Source: Bacillota bacterium (lineage in GTDB: Bacteria > Bacillota > Clostridia > Acetivibrionales > DSM-1351). From it: a DNA stretch of 20,664 bases. A program made the position numbers and the translations under genes. The notes under the pieces were generated by a model. It was not told where the DNA came from. It was given only the letters and a program-made list of their open reading frames with translations, and did not search any database. Shown one piece after another: positions 6,916 through 15,476 of this stretch; the first letter of the stretch is position 1, and each line of letters begins with the position of its first letter. The DNA is taken from the NCBI GenBank assembly GCA_023444055.1, contig JAEZRV010000054.1, forward strand, positions 1 through 20,664, read 5' to 3'.

Positions 6916-9900
6916 AATTCAAACCTCTGAGCGTCAAACCTATACTTTTTCGCAAGCTCTGGCCCACAGCTGTTTGATCCTATTCCACTTTGTGTATAGT
7001 CAAGACAGAGCACAGTATAACCGCTTTCCTCCAGCTCATAATTGTGCTTCTTTGCCTCCAATTCTTCTTGGGTGTAATGTGACACATTAAAGCAAAAGGT
7101 TTCATTATTTGTTGCGGCCAAGCCTACTCCATCGTCTGAAAGTAGCTTTATATAATGACAACTCCAATGGCTTCCATTTTCTTGAGGTCTAATATAATCC
7201 TCATGCATATCTTTAACCTTCTCTTTGAACTCACCTAAATAGGAAGCCCTGTGTTTATCTGCATAGCTTTCATAAGGTCCATAGCCAAAATACTCAACAT
7301 TGTTAATTTCCTTCGGCAGGAAGAAACGTAGTCCAAACCTAGGAAGGAAAGGCATTTCCATATTCTTTTCTACCTGAATATTAAAAGCCACGGTACCAGT
7401 TTCACCAATAATCCACTGAGCACTTATATTGAGTATTCGCTGTATATACACCGCTGAAATTGATAACTCACTTACTATTCTAATACTGCTTCCCAATTGT
7501 GAAACAGTAGTTGAATACACTCTTGAAACAGTTCTGTCGTAACCACTTGCTTTCCATTTCTCACACATAATTTTATCATTATCTGTTGGTGCTCTCCATA
7601 TGTTATAGTTCATTGGTTTATCTAATATAATCTCATTATTATAAACCATCTGGTCAAATACACCTGTATTTTTGTTATAGGTATATTTGAAATTTTGGCC
7701 AACAACAACGATATTACGATTACTTTCTTTTGTGTTTAGGGTATTCTTACTTGAATCATCCTGTTTTTGAGCGTCAGAGACACCTTGATTATCAGTCGAC
7801 CCAAGGGTTTCAGTATATAAGCGGTTATGGCAAGGCATGTCTTTTTTAATTATACTATCAATTTTACTATTAGTATCCTGATTATTCTCAACAGACACCT
7901 CAATTTGGTCAAACCCTAGAACATGCCCCCTTTTAGTGAATTCCATATCATTTATCTGTATATAATTAAATTTGATATAGCAATTGCCTTCATTTATTTT
8001 GTCTAAGGTAAGATAAATAACTTTTTCCCTGTGAGGTTTTACATTTAAGATACTGCTATCCTCTATAGAACCTTCATATATAACCTTTCCATCCTTAGTT
8101 ATCTGATATGTTATATATAGATAGTCTTTTAAATTATAGAAGTCCAGCATATTCTTAATAGTAATCTTTCCATCTTTAAGATTTGCTTTTATTATTCTTA
8201 CAGGTCTAATAACATTTTTGTATTCCAAAAGGCCTGTATATGGCCGTCTATCAGGGTACACAAGCCCATCTATGCAGAAATTCCCATCATTAGGGAAATC
8301 TCCAAAATCTCCACCATAGTAAAATTTCTCTTTTCCATGTTCGGTTTTACCCATAAATATAGCATGGTCACACCATTCCCAAACAAAACCACCACAAAAA
8401 CCGTCGTATTTATCAATAAGTTCATAATACTCTTCAATGTCCCCTGGACCATTACCCATTGCATGAACAAATTCGCACTGAATAAATGGCTTGTCCCAGT
8501 CTCTCCGTTCAAAATAATTAACAATATCCTCGCAAGACGCATACATACGACTGTAAAGATCTAGATTGCTATAATCACTGTTATATCCAGTTGGTGGATA
8601 GAGTGCACTTTCATAGTGCGTAAGTCTGCTATTGTCATAACTTTTTACCCATTTAAGCGCATTTTCAAAGTTCCTCCCATAGCCTGATTCATTCCCCATA
8701 GACCATATAAGCACGCAAGGGCGGTTTTTATCCCTTGTAACACATCTCTGTACCCTGTCTAATATTGTTTCTTCATATTGTGGATTATTAGCTAAAAGGT
8801 GGTATTCTCCACCATCCTTTGTTTCTACATATATTGTTGTAGTTCCGTGTGTTTCTATATCCGCTTCATCTATTACATAAAAGCCGTATTTGTCGCAATA
8901 TTCAAGAAATACTGGCGAATTTGGATAATGACTGGTACGTATTGAATTTATATTGTGCTGCTTCATTATCATCAAGTCTAAAATCATATCTTCATTTGAG
9001 ACAGCGGGACCTGTAACAGGGCTGCTATCATGTCGATTTACACCCTTAAACTTTATCTTTGATCCATTCAGATATACTACCCTATCTTCAATTTTAATCT
9101 CTCTGATTCCAAGCTTGGTTGAAATCACCTCATCACCTGTAATTAAAACTAACGTATAAAGATTTGGAATCTCAGCACTCCATAACTTGGGGTGATTTAA
9201 TGTAATATTAATATAATTTCCACTCGATTGCCCTTTTTCTATTACATTTTGCGAGTTAGCTTCTAAAAGTAGATATTCTATTTTTATAGGACTATTCAAG
9301 AATTCAAGTTCTATTAATATATCTGCCTGCCTATACTCGTTTTTTAATGCAGTCTTGATAAAGTAGTCACGTATATGTTCTTTTGGTCTATAAAGAATAT
9401 ATACATCTCTAAATATTCCAGACATCCTGAATTTATCTTGATCTTCAAAATAGCTGCCATCACACCATTTTAAAACCAAAACAGCAACAGTATTTGTACC
9501 TTCATGGACAAAATCTGTTATATCAAATTCACTTGTTGCATGTGATACCTGGCTATAACCAACGAATTGACCGTTTATCCATAGATAAAAGCAGGAGTCT
9601 ACTCCTTCAAAATTTAAATATTTGCGAAAATCATTATTTTTTTCGTCCACTTCAAACTGCCTAATGTATACCCCACAAGGATTTTCTATAGGTACATAGG
9701 GAGGATCATATGGAAAAGGATACTTTATATTTGTATACTGATGCTTGTCATATCCGTAATTTTGCCATGCGCCCGGTACAGGTATATTTCTTAGTTTAGA
9801 AATATCGTACCCAGGTTCAAAGAAGTTATCTGTAACATCACTTAAACTATTATAATACTCAAATTTCCAATAGCCGTTTAACAACTGGAAACGCTTTGAA

Positions 9901-10019
9901 CTTATCCTGTCTTCTAATAATGCATCATCAATGGTAGAATGCGGTACAAAATATGCTCTATTGTCCATTGTATTTACGTGAAGTATATTGGGATTCTCAA
10001 AAAAATTTTCTATTTTCAT
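6885..10019 (-). CDS. lacZ: GH2 beta-galactosidase, LacZ-type, cytoplasmic
   Basis: The 1044-residue protein has the full LacZ layout. An N-terminal jelly roll (G-Y-W-K-F, V-P-G-A-W-Q, W-I-N-G-Q-F-V-G-Y-S) is followed by Ig-like domains. The TIM barrel carries G-V-N-R-H-D and S-H-Y-P-N, acid/base Glu444 in M-G-N-E-S-G-Y-G, and nucleophile Glu516 in Q-C-E-F-V-H-A-M-G. The C-terminal Bgal small-chain domain has W-R-A-P-T-D-N-D and Y-F-G-Y-G-P-Y-E-S-Y. No signal peptide is present, so it hydrolyses beta-galactosides (or similar beta-glycosides) inside the cell. The start at 10017-10019 is set by GGAGGT six bases upstream; an upstream ATG would add 33 unrelated residues. A polar, low-complexity insert at about 708-765 separates the Ig domain from the small-chain domain. 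Context links it to imported hemicellulose or galactan fragments. Confidence 0.93.
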   Translation of the reverse strand: MKIENFFENPNILHVNTMDNRAYFVPHSTIDDALLEDRISSKRFQLLNGYWKFEYYNSLSDVTDNFFEPGYDISKLRNIPVPGAWQNYGYDKHQYTNIKYPFPYDPPYVPIENPCGVYIRQFEVDEKNNDFRKYLNFEGVDSCFYLWINGQFVGYSQVSHATSEFDITDFVHEGTNTVAVLVLKWCDGSYFEDQDKFRMSGIFRDVYILYRPKEHIRDYFIKTALKNEYRQADILIELEFLNSPIKIEYLLLEANSQNVIEKGQSSGNYINITLNHPKLWSAEIPNLYTLVLITGDEVISTKLGIREIKIEDRVVYLNGSKIKFKGVNRHDSSPVTGPAVSNEDMILDLMIMKQHNINSIRTSHYPNSPVFLEYCDKYGFYVIDEADIETHGTTTIYVETKDGGEYHLLANNPQYEETILDRVQRCVTRDKNRPCVLIWSMGNESGYGRNFENALKWVKSYDNSRLTHYESALYPPTGYNSDYSNLDLYSRMYASCEDIVNYFERRDWDKPFIQCEFVHAMGNGPGDIEEYYELIDKYDGFCGGFVWEWCDHAIFMGKTEHGKEKFYYGGDFGDFPNDGNFCIDGLVYPDRRPYTGLLEYKNVIRPVRIIKANLKDGKITIKNMLDFYNLKDYLYITYQITKDGKVIYEGSIEDSSILNVKPHREKVIYLTLDKINEGNCYIKFNYIQINDMEFTKRGHVLGFDQIEVSVENNQDTNSKIDSIIKKDMPCHNRLYTETLGSTDNQGVSDAQKQDDSSKNTLNTKESNRNIVVVGQNFKYTYNKNTGVFDQMVYNNEIILDKPMNYNIWRAPTDNDKIMCEKWKASGYDRTVSRVYSTTVSQLGSSIRIVSELSISAVYIQRILNISAQWIIGETGTVAFNIQVEKNMEMPFLPRFGLRFFLPKEINNVEYFGYGPYESYADKHRASYLGEFKEKVKDMHEDYIRPQENGSHWSCHYIKLLSDDGVGLAATNNETFCFNVSHYTQEELEAKKHNYELEESGYTVLCLDYTQSGIGSNSCGPELAKKYRFDAQRFEFNMTFKPIAK

Positions 10020-10219
10020 TCTAACCTCCATATCGCCAATATCACCTGCGACACTAATAGTAATTAAAAGTGTATAGTCATTGCTTGATTGCTCAAAAAT
10101 GTGAAGTGATCGATGCATGCACAGAATGTAAACTTCGCATTTTGTATACTAACATCTGTTCTAAATTTTTGGCTTTGAATAATAATTTTTTCCAATCTCC
10201 AATCAATATTATTACCAAC

Positions 10220-10246
10220 ATTATATTATAAATGTAACTAACTCAA
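10220..10246 (-). promoter_or_regulatory. Possible promoter for the GH2 gene
   Basis: On the minus strand TTGAGT (10241-10246) precedes two overlapping TATAAT hexamers (within 10220-10230), at spacings of 10 and 15 bases. The spacing is short of the ideal 17, so strength is uncertain. A local promoter is expected because a terminator closes the upstream xylanase gene. The remaining sequence to 10020 shows a weak hairpin (ACAAAATG with CATTCTGT) and nothing else. Confidence 0.35.
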
Positions 10247-10267
10247 TATAATGGAAAATGATGTCCT

Positions 10268-10354
10268 CATTATTAGCTATGCTCACACCCAATACTCGGT
10301 ATAAAATATAAAAAATTGAACATTCCTTATAGGAATAGCGTAGCTCGGCACCTC
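10268..10354 (-). repeat. Structured leader-type element, copy 3 (diverged, about 87 bp)
   Basis: The minus strand keeps the edges of the other two copies: AGGTGCCGAG at the 5' side and AATAATGA at the 3' side. The outer stem has a completely different sequence, AGCTACGCT with AGCATAGCT (8 of 9 paired), and is followed by an ATTCC/GGAAT hairpin in place of the CATTTC/GAAATG one. Its ATG opens only ten codons before TAG. It lies upstream of the putative GH2 promoter, so it is probably a solo or decayed copy. Confidence 0.55.
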
Positions 10355-10414
10355 ATCTCTATTTATAATTTCTTTAAATATTTAAATTATCCTCTAAATA
10401 TTAGTACAATATTT

Positions 10415-10450
10415 AAAAAAACCCTATTGTTTAAACAATTAGGGTTTTTT
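10415..10450 (-). terminator. Terminator overlapping the xylanase stop codon
   Basis: On the minus strand ACCCTAATTGTT pairs with AACAATAGGGT (one bulge) and is followed by a run of seven T. The plus strand also ends in six T, so it could work in both directions. The xylanase TAA lies in the loop, and its last codons form the 5' arm. The gap between this and the GH2 gene otherwise holds only a repeat copy and a weak promoter. Confidence 0.8.
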
Positions 10451-11654
10451 GTTCATCTTTATTATTTAGTTCAAAACTTACTTTATTGCCTTTATAAGTT
10501 AATTCATATTCGCCGTAATATCCTGTCAGGTTTATAAATCCATTTTCATCAGTAATAAAGCTCCGGTTCTTCATCCACCACTTATCTTTAATTAAATTAT
10601 ATATCTCATTGTACACAGGCTTTACTCTATTTTCTTTTGTTAAAAATCCTGATGGAGCACCCAACCATGCACCATCAACAAAATCCCACCAAGTTATTGA
10701 TTGAACTAAAGGATGTGCAAATAGAGTCTTATAATGAATTACTGTTTCTTTTGCTTGTCTTTCTTCTCCATCTGGCGTTGTAGGCCATTCTTTTAATTGG
10801 TAATCATTAAGGTCTTCTATTTCCTGTGGCATAATATGCCCAGATACTAATGTACTCTCAGTGAAATGCAACGGTAATTTGAAACGTGAAAATCTCTCAA
10901 GTACCCTCTCAGTTTTTTCAACTCCCCAGTATCCCTGATGCATATGTGATTGAATACCAATTGCATCAATAGGTACATCTGCTTCAAGTAAGTTTTCAAT
11001 GAGATTTGCATATTCTTCTGTAGTATTAAAATCATTTATAAGCAGAACAGCATCTGGATTTGCCTTCTTTGTAGCCTTAAATACTTCACCTACAAGCCTT
11101 ATGGTTCCCAGTTCCTTGCATATTCGTGTTATTCCGTTATCATACTTGTCAAATATAGGCATTATAACAGCTTCGTTTATTACATCCCATATATCAATTA
11201 GTCCTGAAAATTCTGCAACCTCTCTGTTTATGCGATTTAGCTGCTCTAATAAGATATCAGTATTATTCATTTCTAGGAGCCATGGAGGAGCCAAAGTATG
11301 CCAGCATAAAGGATGACCTTTTATAGTTAACCCGTTTGACTTCCACCATTGTGCCGCCTGTTTAAGTTTAACTGTTTGAGGCTGCCCCTTCACCGACTCA
11401 AAATTTGCCCAGTAAAAGGGTAGCGTTACGTAATTAAACAACTCCATAAACTTATTATATCTATCTTTAAAAAATTCTTTCTCAGAAGCATTAATTTCAT
11501 TATTCGTATACATTATAGAAGTAAATTCGCTACAGCCAAAAAGAAACTTATGCTTTCTCTGACAAATATCAACTTGCTGATTGTTTAATGCAGATCCATC
11601 TTGGTGTTCAACTTTTAAAAGTTTAGTTCCAATTCTATGTTTGTATTTATCCAA
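10431..11654 (-). CDS. GH10 endo-1,4-beta-xylanase, no signal peptide
   Basis: The 407-residue protein has a GH10 TIM barrel: F-G-C-S-E near 39-43, F-Y-W-A-N-F-E, G-H-P-L-C-W-H near 113-119, acid/base Glu161 in W-D-V-I-N-E-A-V, I-G-I-Q-S-H-M-H, nucleophile Glu266 in H-F-T-E-S-T, and I-T-W-W-D-F-V-D-G-A-W near 330. The two glutamates are 105 residues apart, as usual. No signal peptide, dockerin or carbohydrate-binding module is present, so it should cut imported xylo-oligosaccharides inside the cell. A short beta-rich tail (about 365-407) follows the barrel. The start is TTG, set by AGGAGA upstream. It lies 21 bases after the permease gene in the transporter operon and carries its terminator over its own stop codon. 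Confidence 0.92.
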   Translation of the reverse strand: MDKYKHRIGTKLLKVEHQDGSALNNQQVDICQRKHKFLFGCSEFTSIMYTNNEINASEKEFFKDRYNKFMELFNYVTLPFYWANFESVKGQPQTVKLKQAAQWWKSNGLTIKGHPLCWHTLAPPWLLEMNNTDILLEQLNRINREVAEFSGLIDIWDVINEAVIMPIFDKYDNGITRICKELGTIRLVGEVFKATKKANPDAVLLINDFNTTEEYANLIENLLEADVPIDAIGIQSHMHQGYWGVEKTERVLERFSRFKLPLHFTESTLVSGHIMPQEIEDLNDYQLKEWPTTPDGEERQAKETVIHYKTLFAHPLVQSITWWDFVDGAWLGAPSGFLTKENRVKPVYNEIYNLIKDKWWMKNRSFITDENGFINLTGYYGEYELTYKGNKVSFELNNKDEQKTLIV

Positions 11655-11675
11655 AGTCTCTCTCCTGTAAATAAT

Positions 11676-12578
11676 TTATTCCTTAACGCTACCTACATTT
11701 AATCCAGCAATAAAATGTTTCTGCAAGAATGGATATACCACTATTATTGGCGTAGCAGCAACTATCGTTATAGCTGCCCTTATTGACAGTGGTGTTACCA
11801 AACTCGCGGTTGCACCCACACCTGCTGCCATAGATGGATTAGAATTTGCATTTGATGTAGAAGAAAGTAATTTCATCAATTCATACTGCAAAGTACTTAG
11901 TTCTGGCTTATTTGAACAATATATAAATGTGTCAAACCATGAATTCCAAGCTCCAACTGCTACAAACAAAGCTATTGTTGCAAGACAAGGCTTACATAAA
12001 GGGAATATTACTTGTATAAATATTCTAAAGTCTCCTGCACCATCTATTCTTGCTGACTCTACTAAGCTTTCTGGTATACTGCAAATATAAGTTCTTATAA
12101 CAATCATATTAAATGCAGATATAAGTGTAGGAATTATATATACCCAGAAACTTCCAAGTAGATTTAAATCTTTTATTAAGAAGTAATTAGGTATAAGTCC
12201 TGCATTAAAATACATAGTGAGTACGCATATTATTGTTATTGGCTTTCTTAAAACAAACTCTTTTCTGCTTAATGTATATGATAGCATTGTAGTAAGGAAC
12301 AGATTTAAAACTGTTGATAGCACTGTTCTAGCTACTGAAACAAAAAATGCATCATAAACGGTACCTGAAAAGAAAACTGCCTTGTAATTCTGTAATGAAA
12401 ATATTCTTGGCCATAGATAAATTCCACCTCTAATTGTATCAAGACCATCATTAAAAGATACTGCCAGTGTATTTAAAAAAGGATAAAGAGTAACTACTAC
12501 CAACACCAACATAAAGGTTCCATTGAAGGTATTGAACATTACATCTCCCAACTTTAATTGTCTTCGTTTTATATTCAT
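11676..12578 (-). CDS. CUT1 sugar ABC transporter permease, YtcP/LplC (MalG-like) type
   Basis: The 300-residue membrane protein has a helix near 20-40 and about six helices in all. The ATPase-docking EAA loop appears as E-S-A-R-I-D-G-A-G-D-F-R-I-F near 185-200. The C-terminus V-V-Y-P-F-L-Q-K-H-F-I-A-G-L-N-V-G-S-V-K-E is typical of the LplC/YtcP subgroup that imports complex oligosaccharides. I chose the ATG at 12576-12578, preceded by AGGGTGAT; a GTG nine bases upstream is also possible. The SD overlaps the stop of the other permease, so the two are translationally coupled. It pairs with that permease and the upstream lipoprotein. No ATPase gene is in the window. Confidence 0.9.
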   Translation of the reverse strand: MNIKRRQLKLGDVMFNTFNGTFMLVLVVVTLYPFLNTLAVSFNDGLDTIRGGIYLWPRIFSLQNYKAVFFSGTVYDAFFVSVARTVLSTVLNLFLTTMLSYTLSRKEFVLRKPITIICVLTMYFNAGLIPNYFLIKDLNLLGSFWVYIIPTLISAFNMIVIRTYICSIPESLVESARIDGAGDFRIFIQVIFPLCKPCLATIALFVAVGAWNSWFDTFIYCSNKPELSTLQYELMKLLSSTSNANSNPSMAAGVGATASLVTPLSIRAAITIVAATPIIVVYPFLQKHFIAGLNVGSVKE

Positions 12579-12588
12579 AGCAATCACC

Positions 12589-13566
12589 CTATATAAGCCT
12601 TTCTTCGCCTAATTTTTTAGCTACAAAGTTAGCTGCAAACAATAATAAGATACTGATTACACTCCTTATAATTCCTGCTGCTGTCGCTAATGAATAATTA
12701 AATTGTTTAATACCATACTTCAAAACATAAATGTCAATTGTCTCCGACCAATCAGTAATTAACCCGTTACCGAGTATGTACTGAATCTCAAATCCTGCAT
12801 CCATTACACGTCCGATGTTCATTATCAGTAATATAATAATTGTAGGTTTAATGCCAGGTAGAGTTACATTCCACATCTTACCGAACCTACCGGCTCCATC
12901 CATATCTGCAGCTTCATATTGAGCAGGGTCTATTGAAGCAATAGCTGCTATGTAAATAATAGTGTTCCAACCAACTTCTTTCCATACATTGGTAACACCA
13001 ACTATTCCCCAGAAATATTTACCCTCACTTAGCCATAAAACAGGGGAGTCAATAATACCAAAAGCCATCAAAACTTCATTTACAATACCGCCCTCTGTTG
13101 ACAAACAGGTTGAAACTATACCACATACGATTACCCATGATAAAAAGTGTGGCAGATAAGATATTGTTTGAATCGTTCTCTTAAAAAACATATTTTTAAT
13201 TTCATTTAGTAATAACGCTAATATTATTGCTGTTAAAAAGCTAAGTACGAGATTAATCACACTCATACTAAGCGTATTTATAAAATCTCTTATGAAAGTC
13301 TGATCTTTAAATAAATACTTGAAATTTTGCAATCCAACCCACTTTTGGTCAAAGAATGATTTAGCAGGTTTATAATTCTGGAATGACATAAGCCAGCCCC
13401 AGATTGGTACATAAGAAAACAATAAAATGTATAGAAGCAAGGGCACAGACATGAAAAGTAACTGTTTCTGATTCTTGATTTGTTTCCATTTACTAGTTTT
13501 CAACGATAATTGTACATGCTCACTTGGATTTTTATTGTCACTTAAAGCAGATATATTGTTATCCAT
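12589..13566 (-). CDS. CUT1 sugar ABC transporter permease, LplB/YtoP (MalF-like) type
   Basis: The 325-residue protein has an N-terminal soluble stretch, then helices starting L-L-F-M-S-V-P-L-L-L-Y near 37, with the subgroup-typical Y-V-P-I-W-G-W near 53-59 and F-Q-N-Y-K-P near 63. The EAA loop is Y-E-A-A-D-M-D-G-A-G-R-F-G-K-M near 217-231. About six membrane helices are seen, and it ends K-K-L-G-E-E-R-L-I. It forms the transmembrane channel with the next gene's product and receives ligand from the lipoprotein encoded upstream. The SD is GGAGGG four bases before ATG. Confidence 0.9.
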   Translation of the reverse strand: MDNNISALSDNKNPSEHVQLSLKTSKWKQIKNQKQLLFMSVPLLLYILLFSYVPIWGWLMSFQNYKPAKSFFDQKWVGLQNFKYLFKDQTFIRDFINTLSMSVINLVLSFLTAIILALLLNEIKNMFFKRTIQTISYLPHFLSWVIVCGIVSTCLSTEGGIVNEVLMAFGIIDSPVLWLSEGKYFWGIVGVTNVWKEVGWNTIIYIAAIASIDPAQYEAADMDGAGRFGKMWNVTLPGIKPTIIILLIMNIGRVMDAGFEIQYILGNGLITDWSETIDIYVLKYGIKQFNYSLATAAGIIRSVISILLLFAANFVAKKLGEERLI

Positions 13567-13610
13567 ACTGCCCTCCAGTCAATCAGAAATAAAATGTCTT
13601 TATTATTTTC

Positions 13611-13638
13611 ATTGGAGCATATTAACATATGCTCCAAT
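13611..13638 (-). other. Intercistronic stem-loop between binding-protein and permease genes
   Basis: A perfect 12-bp stem (ATTGGAGCATAT with ATATGCTCCAAT) has a four-base loop. It is not followed by a T run on the minus strand, so it is not a simple terminator. Its place, just after the solute-binding-protein gene, is where ABC operons often carry a hairpin that shields the upstream message from 3' decay. That function is inference. Confidence 0.6.
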
Positions 13639-13664
13639 AAAAAATTTACTGATTATTAATTATA

Positions 13665-15353
13665 TTACTTCCAGTTCTCTGCTCTCCATTTTAACTGGTC
13701 ATTTATTCTGTCTAAATATGCCTGAACATCACATTTATTTAACTCAGTAACATATTCATTCCAAACCTTATCAAAATCAGCTGGTTTTGCAAGGATTGCC
13801 TTTGGAAGATATTTAGTACCAGTTTCGCCTATCTTTGTATTAGCCATGCTTGCAGGTGAACCATCGACTAAATCTATTCCCCATGCTGGATAAGTTAATC
13901 TGTTTTCAGGAGGATCATTTAGGAATTGTGTCCAAGTCTCACGGTTATATGCCTTCAAGAAGTTCTTATCGTAATCATCAAGTGCTGCATAGAACTCTTT
14001 TGGTTGGAAGCCAGGTGAACATGCGTTACCGTCTGGGAATGAACCTTCCATCTTAGGTGCATAATACCATAAAGTCCATGCCATGTTCTGAAGTCTCCAT
14101 GACTGATCATCATAATTCTTACGTTGTTCAGGAGTTCTTACGAATTCACCGTTTTCATTTATAGAGTAATCTTCGCCTTCAATACCCCAACCAAGTATTT
14201 TCTGCCATTCTTCAGTCATTAATGTATCAAAGAATTTAATAACTCTTTCAGGATCTTTACAGCTAGTTGTTATAGCAAATCCAGTATTAACATTTAATGC
14301 AGCTCTATCCTGATAGTATGGCTTAATGCTTTCATCCAATGTTATAGCACATGGTGCCCATGTTCTTTCAATCTTATTCTGTTGTTTTAGTGTTAAATCT
14401 GCATTACTGAAGTTCCAGAATTGGTCAAATGTACCGAGCACTCTACCGCTTGATAATTTAGCCATGTACTGGTCATAATTCATTGTGAATGTTTCTGGAT
14501 CAATTATACCCTTGTTGTACATTTCATTGAGTTTTTTATAGTATGTCTTTGAATAATCCTTATCCCAGAAAAATTCAGCTACATTTGTTTTATCATCAAC
14601 AATTACTTGACCATCATTTGGATGTCCAATTAAGTGTTCAGGTGGATTCTTTAGACAGAAGTCTCTCCATCCATCGCAAAGAATTTCGAAGCCTATAGTT
14701 TTCTGTCCATCAATTTGTGGATTCTTAGCTTGATATTTTTCAATCAAATCAAAGTATTGGTCTAATGTTTTAACTTCTGGATATCCAGCATCTGCTAATA
14801 CAGCTTTCTGTATCCAGAATGCAGGTCCTTGCCATATATTTGTTTTAACTTCATTATAGAATACACCGTAATCAGGCATTATGTAGAAATGTCCATCAGT
14901 CGAATCCTTAACTCTGTTTTTGTACGGTTCGAAATGTTTTTGAAGATTTGGTGCATTTTCTGCTATTAAATCTTCAAGTGGAAGTAATGCTCCAGCCCCT
15001 GTAAACTTAGGATTAGTAAATGTATCAACTGAAACTACATCTGGATATTCACCACCAGCGATCATAACACCTATTTTTTGATCCTTGTCTCCTACAAGAA
15101 ATTCAAATTTACATTTAACACCGAGCTTCTCTTCAATTAGTTTATAAATCTTGTTATCAGCTGTTGGTGCCTGACCTGGGTCAGAGATGAAGAAGCTTAT
15201 TTCGATTGGATCGAGAGCAGCATCTTTAGTTGTTGAAGTTTGAGCAGTGCCGCTATCCTTTGATTCACTAGTTCCGCCACCACATCCAGCCATGACAGAA
15301 CCCATCATTGCTAGTGCTAAACACAAACTTACAATCCTTTTTTTCCCTAACAT
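13665..15353 (-). CDS. CUT1 extracellular sugar-binding lipoprotein (LplA-type)
   Basis: The 562-residue protein has a lipoprotein signal: M-L-G-K-K-R, hydrophobic core, lipobox V-M-A-G-C with Cys24. A Ser/Thr/Asp-rich linker follows and then a large binding domain with E-I-S-F-F-I-S-D-P-G near 52-61, K-L-G-V-K-C-K-F and G-G-E-Y-P-D-V-V-S-V. It contains many Trp residues (for example W-R-D-F, W-T-L-W-Y-Y), common in oligosaccharide binders. The length, about 100 residues above classic family 1 proteins, fits the LplA/YtcQ subgroup that works with LplB/YtcP permeases. It is followed by a strong stem-loop and the two permease genes. A good SD (AGGAGG) and its own promoter at 15416-15444 suggest high expression under control of the YesN-like regulators. 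Xylan-derived ligands are likely from context only. Confidence 0.92.
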   Translation of the reverse strand: MLGKKRIVSLCLALAMMGSVMAGCGGGTSESKDSGTAQTSTTKDAALDPIEISFFISDPGQAPTADNKIYKLIEEKLGVKCKFEFLVGDKDQKIGVMIAGGEYPDVVSVDTFTNPKFTGAGALLPLEDLIAENAPNLQKHFEPYKNRVKDSTDGHFYIMPDYGVFYNEVKTNIWQGPAFWIQKAVLADAGYPEVKTLDQYFDLIEKYQAKNPQIDGQKTIGFEILCDGWRDFCLKNPPEHLIGHPNDGQVIVDDKTNVAEFFWDKDYSKTYYKKLNEMYNKGIIDPETFTMNYDQYMAKLSSGRVLGTFDQFWNFSNADLTLKQQNKIERTWAPCAITLDESIKPYYQDRAALNVNTGFAITTSCKDPERVIKFFDTLMTEEWQKILGWGIEGEDYSINENGEFVRTPEQRKNYDDQSWRLQNMAWTLWYYAPKMEGSFPDGNACSPGFQPKEFYAALDDYDKNFLKAYNRETWTQFLNDPPENRLTYPAWGIDLVDGSPASMANTKIGETGTKYLPKAILAKPADFDKVWNEYVTELNKCDVQAYLDRINDQLKWRAENWK

Positions 15354-15415
15354 TTGTTTTCCTCCTTATAATATCTATTTTTAGCATTAAAATAGTTAAA
15401 CAATGCTGTAATAAT

Positions 15416-15444
15416 ATTATCGACTACTGTTAGGTTTTATTCAA
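15416..15444 (-). promoter_or_regulatory. Sigma-A-type promoter for the sugar-transport operon
   Basis: On the minus strand TTGAAT (15439-15444) and GATAAT (15416-15421) are 17 bases apart, a near-consensus pair. It lies 33 bases after the regulator gene and gives a leader of roughly 55 bases before the binding-protein ATG. The leader holds a small hairpin (AGCATT with AATGCT, 15383-15407). This is the natural target for the neighbouring AraC-type regulators. Confidence 0.65.
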
Positions 15445-15476
15445 TTCTAAAAATACAGATTTACTACCTAAAAAGT

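Noticed and set aside
8270..8542. Long open frames overlapping the GH2 barrel on both strands
   Set aside because: They lie inside a gene with full domain and catalytic motifs, have no SD, and encode no recognisable protein.
9953..10118. A 33-residue N-terminal extension of the GH2 enzyme starting at 10118
   Set aside because: No SD precedes that ATG, the extra residues do not look like a signal peptide, and GGAGGT sits at ideal spacing before the ATG at 10017-10019.
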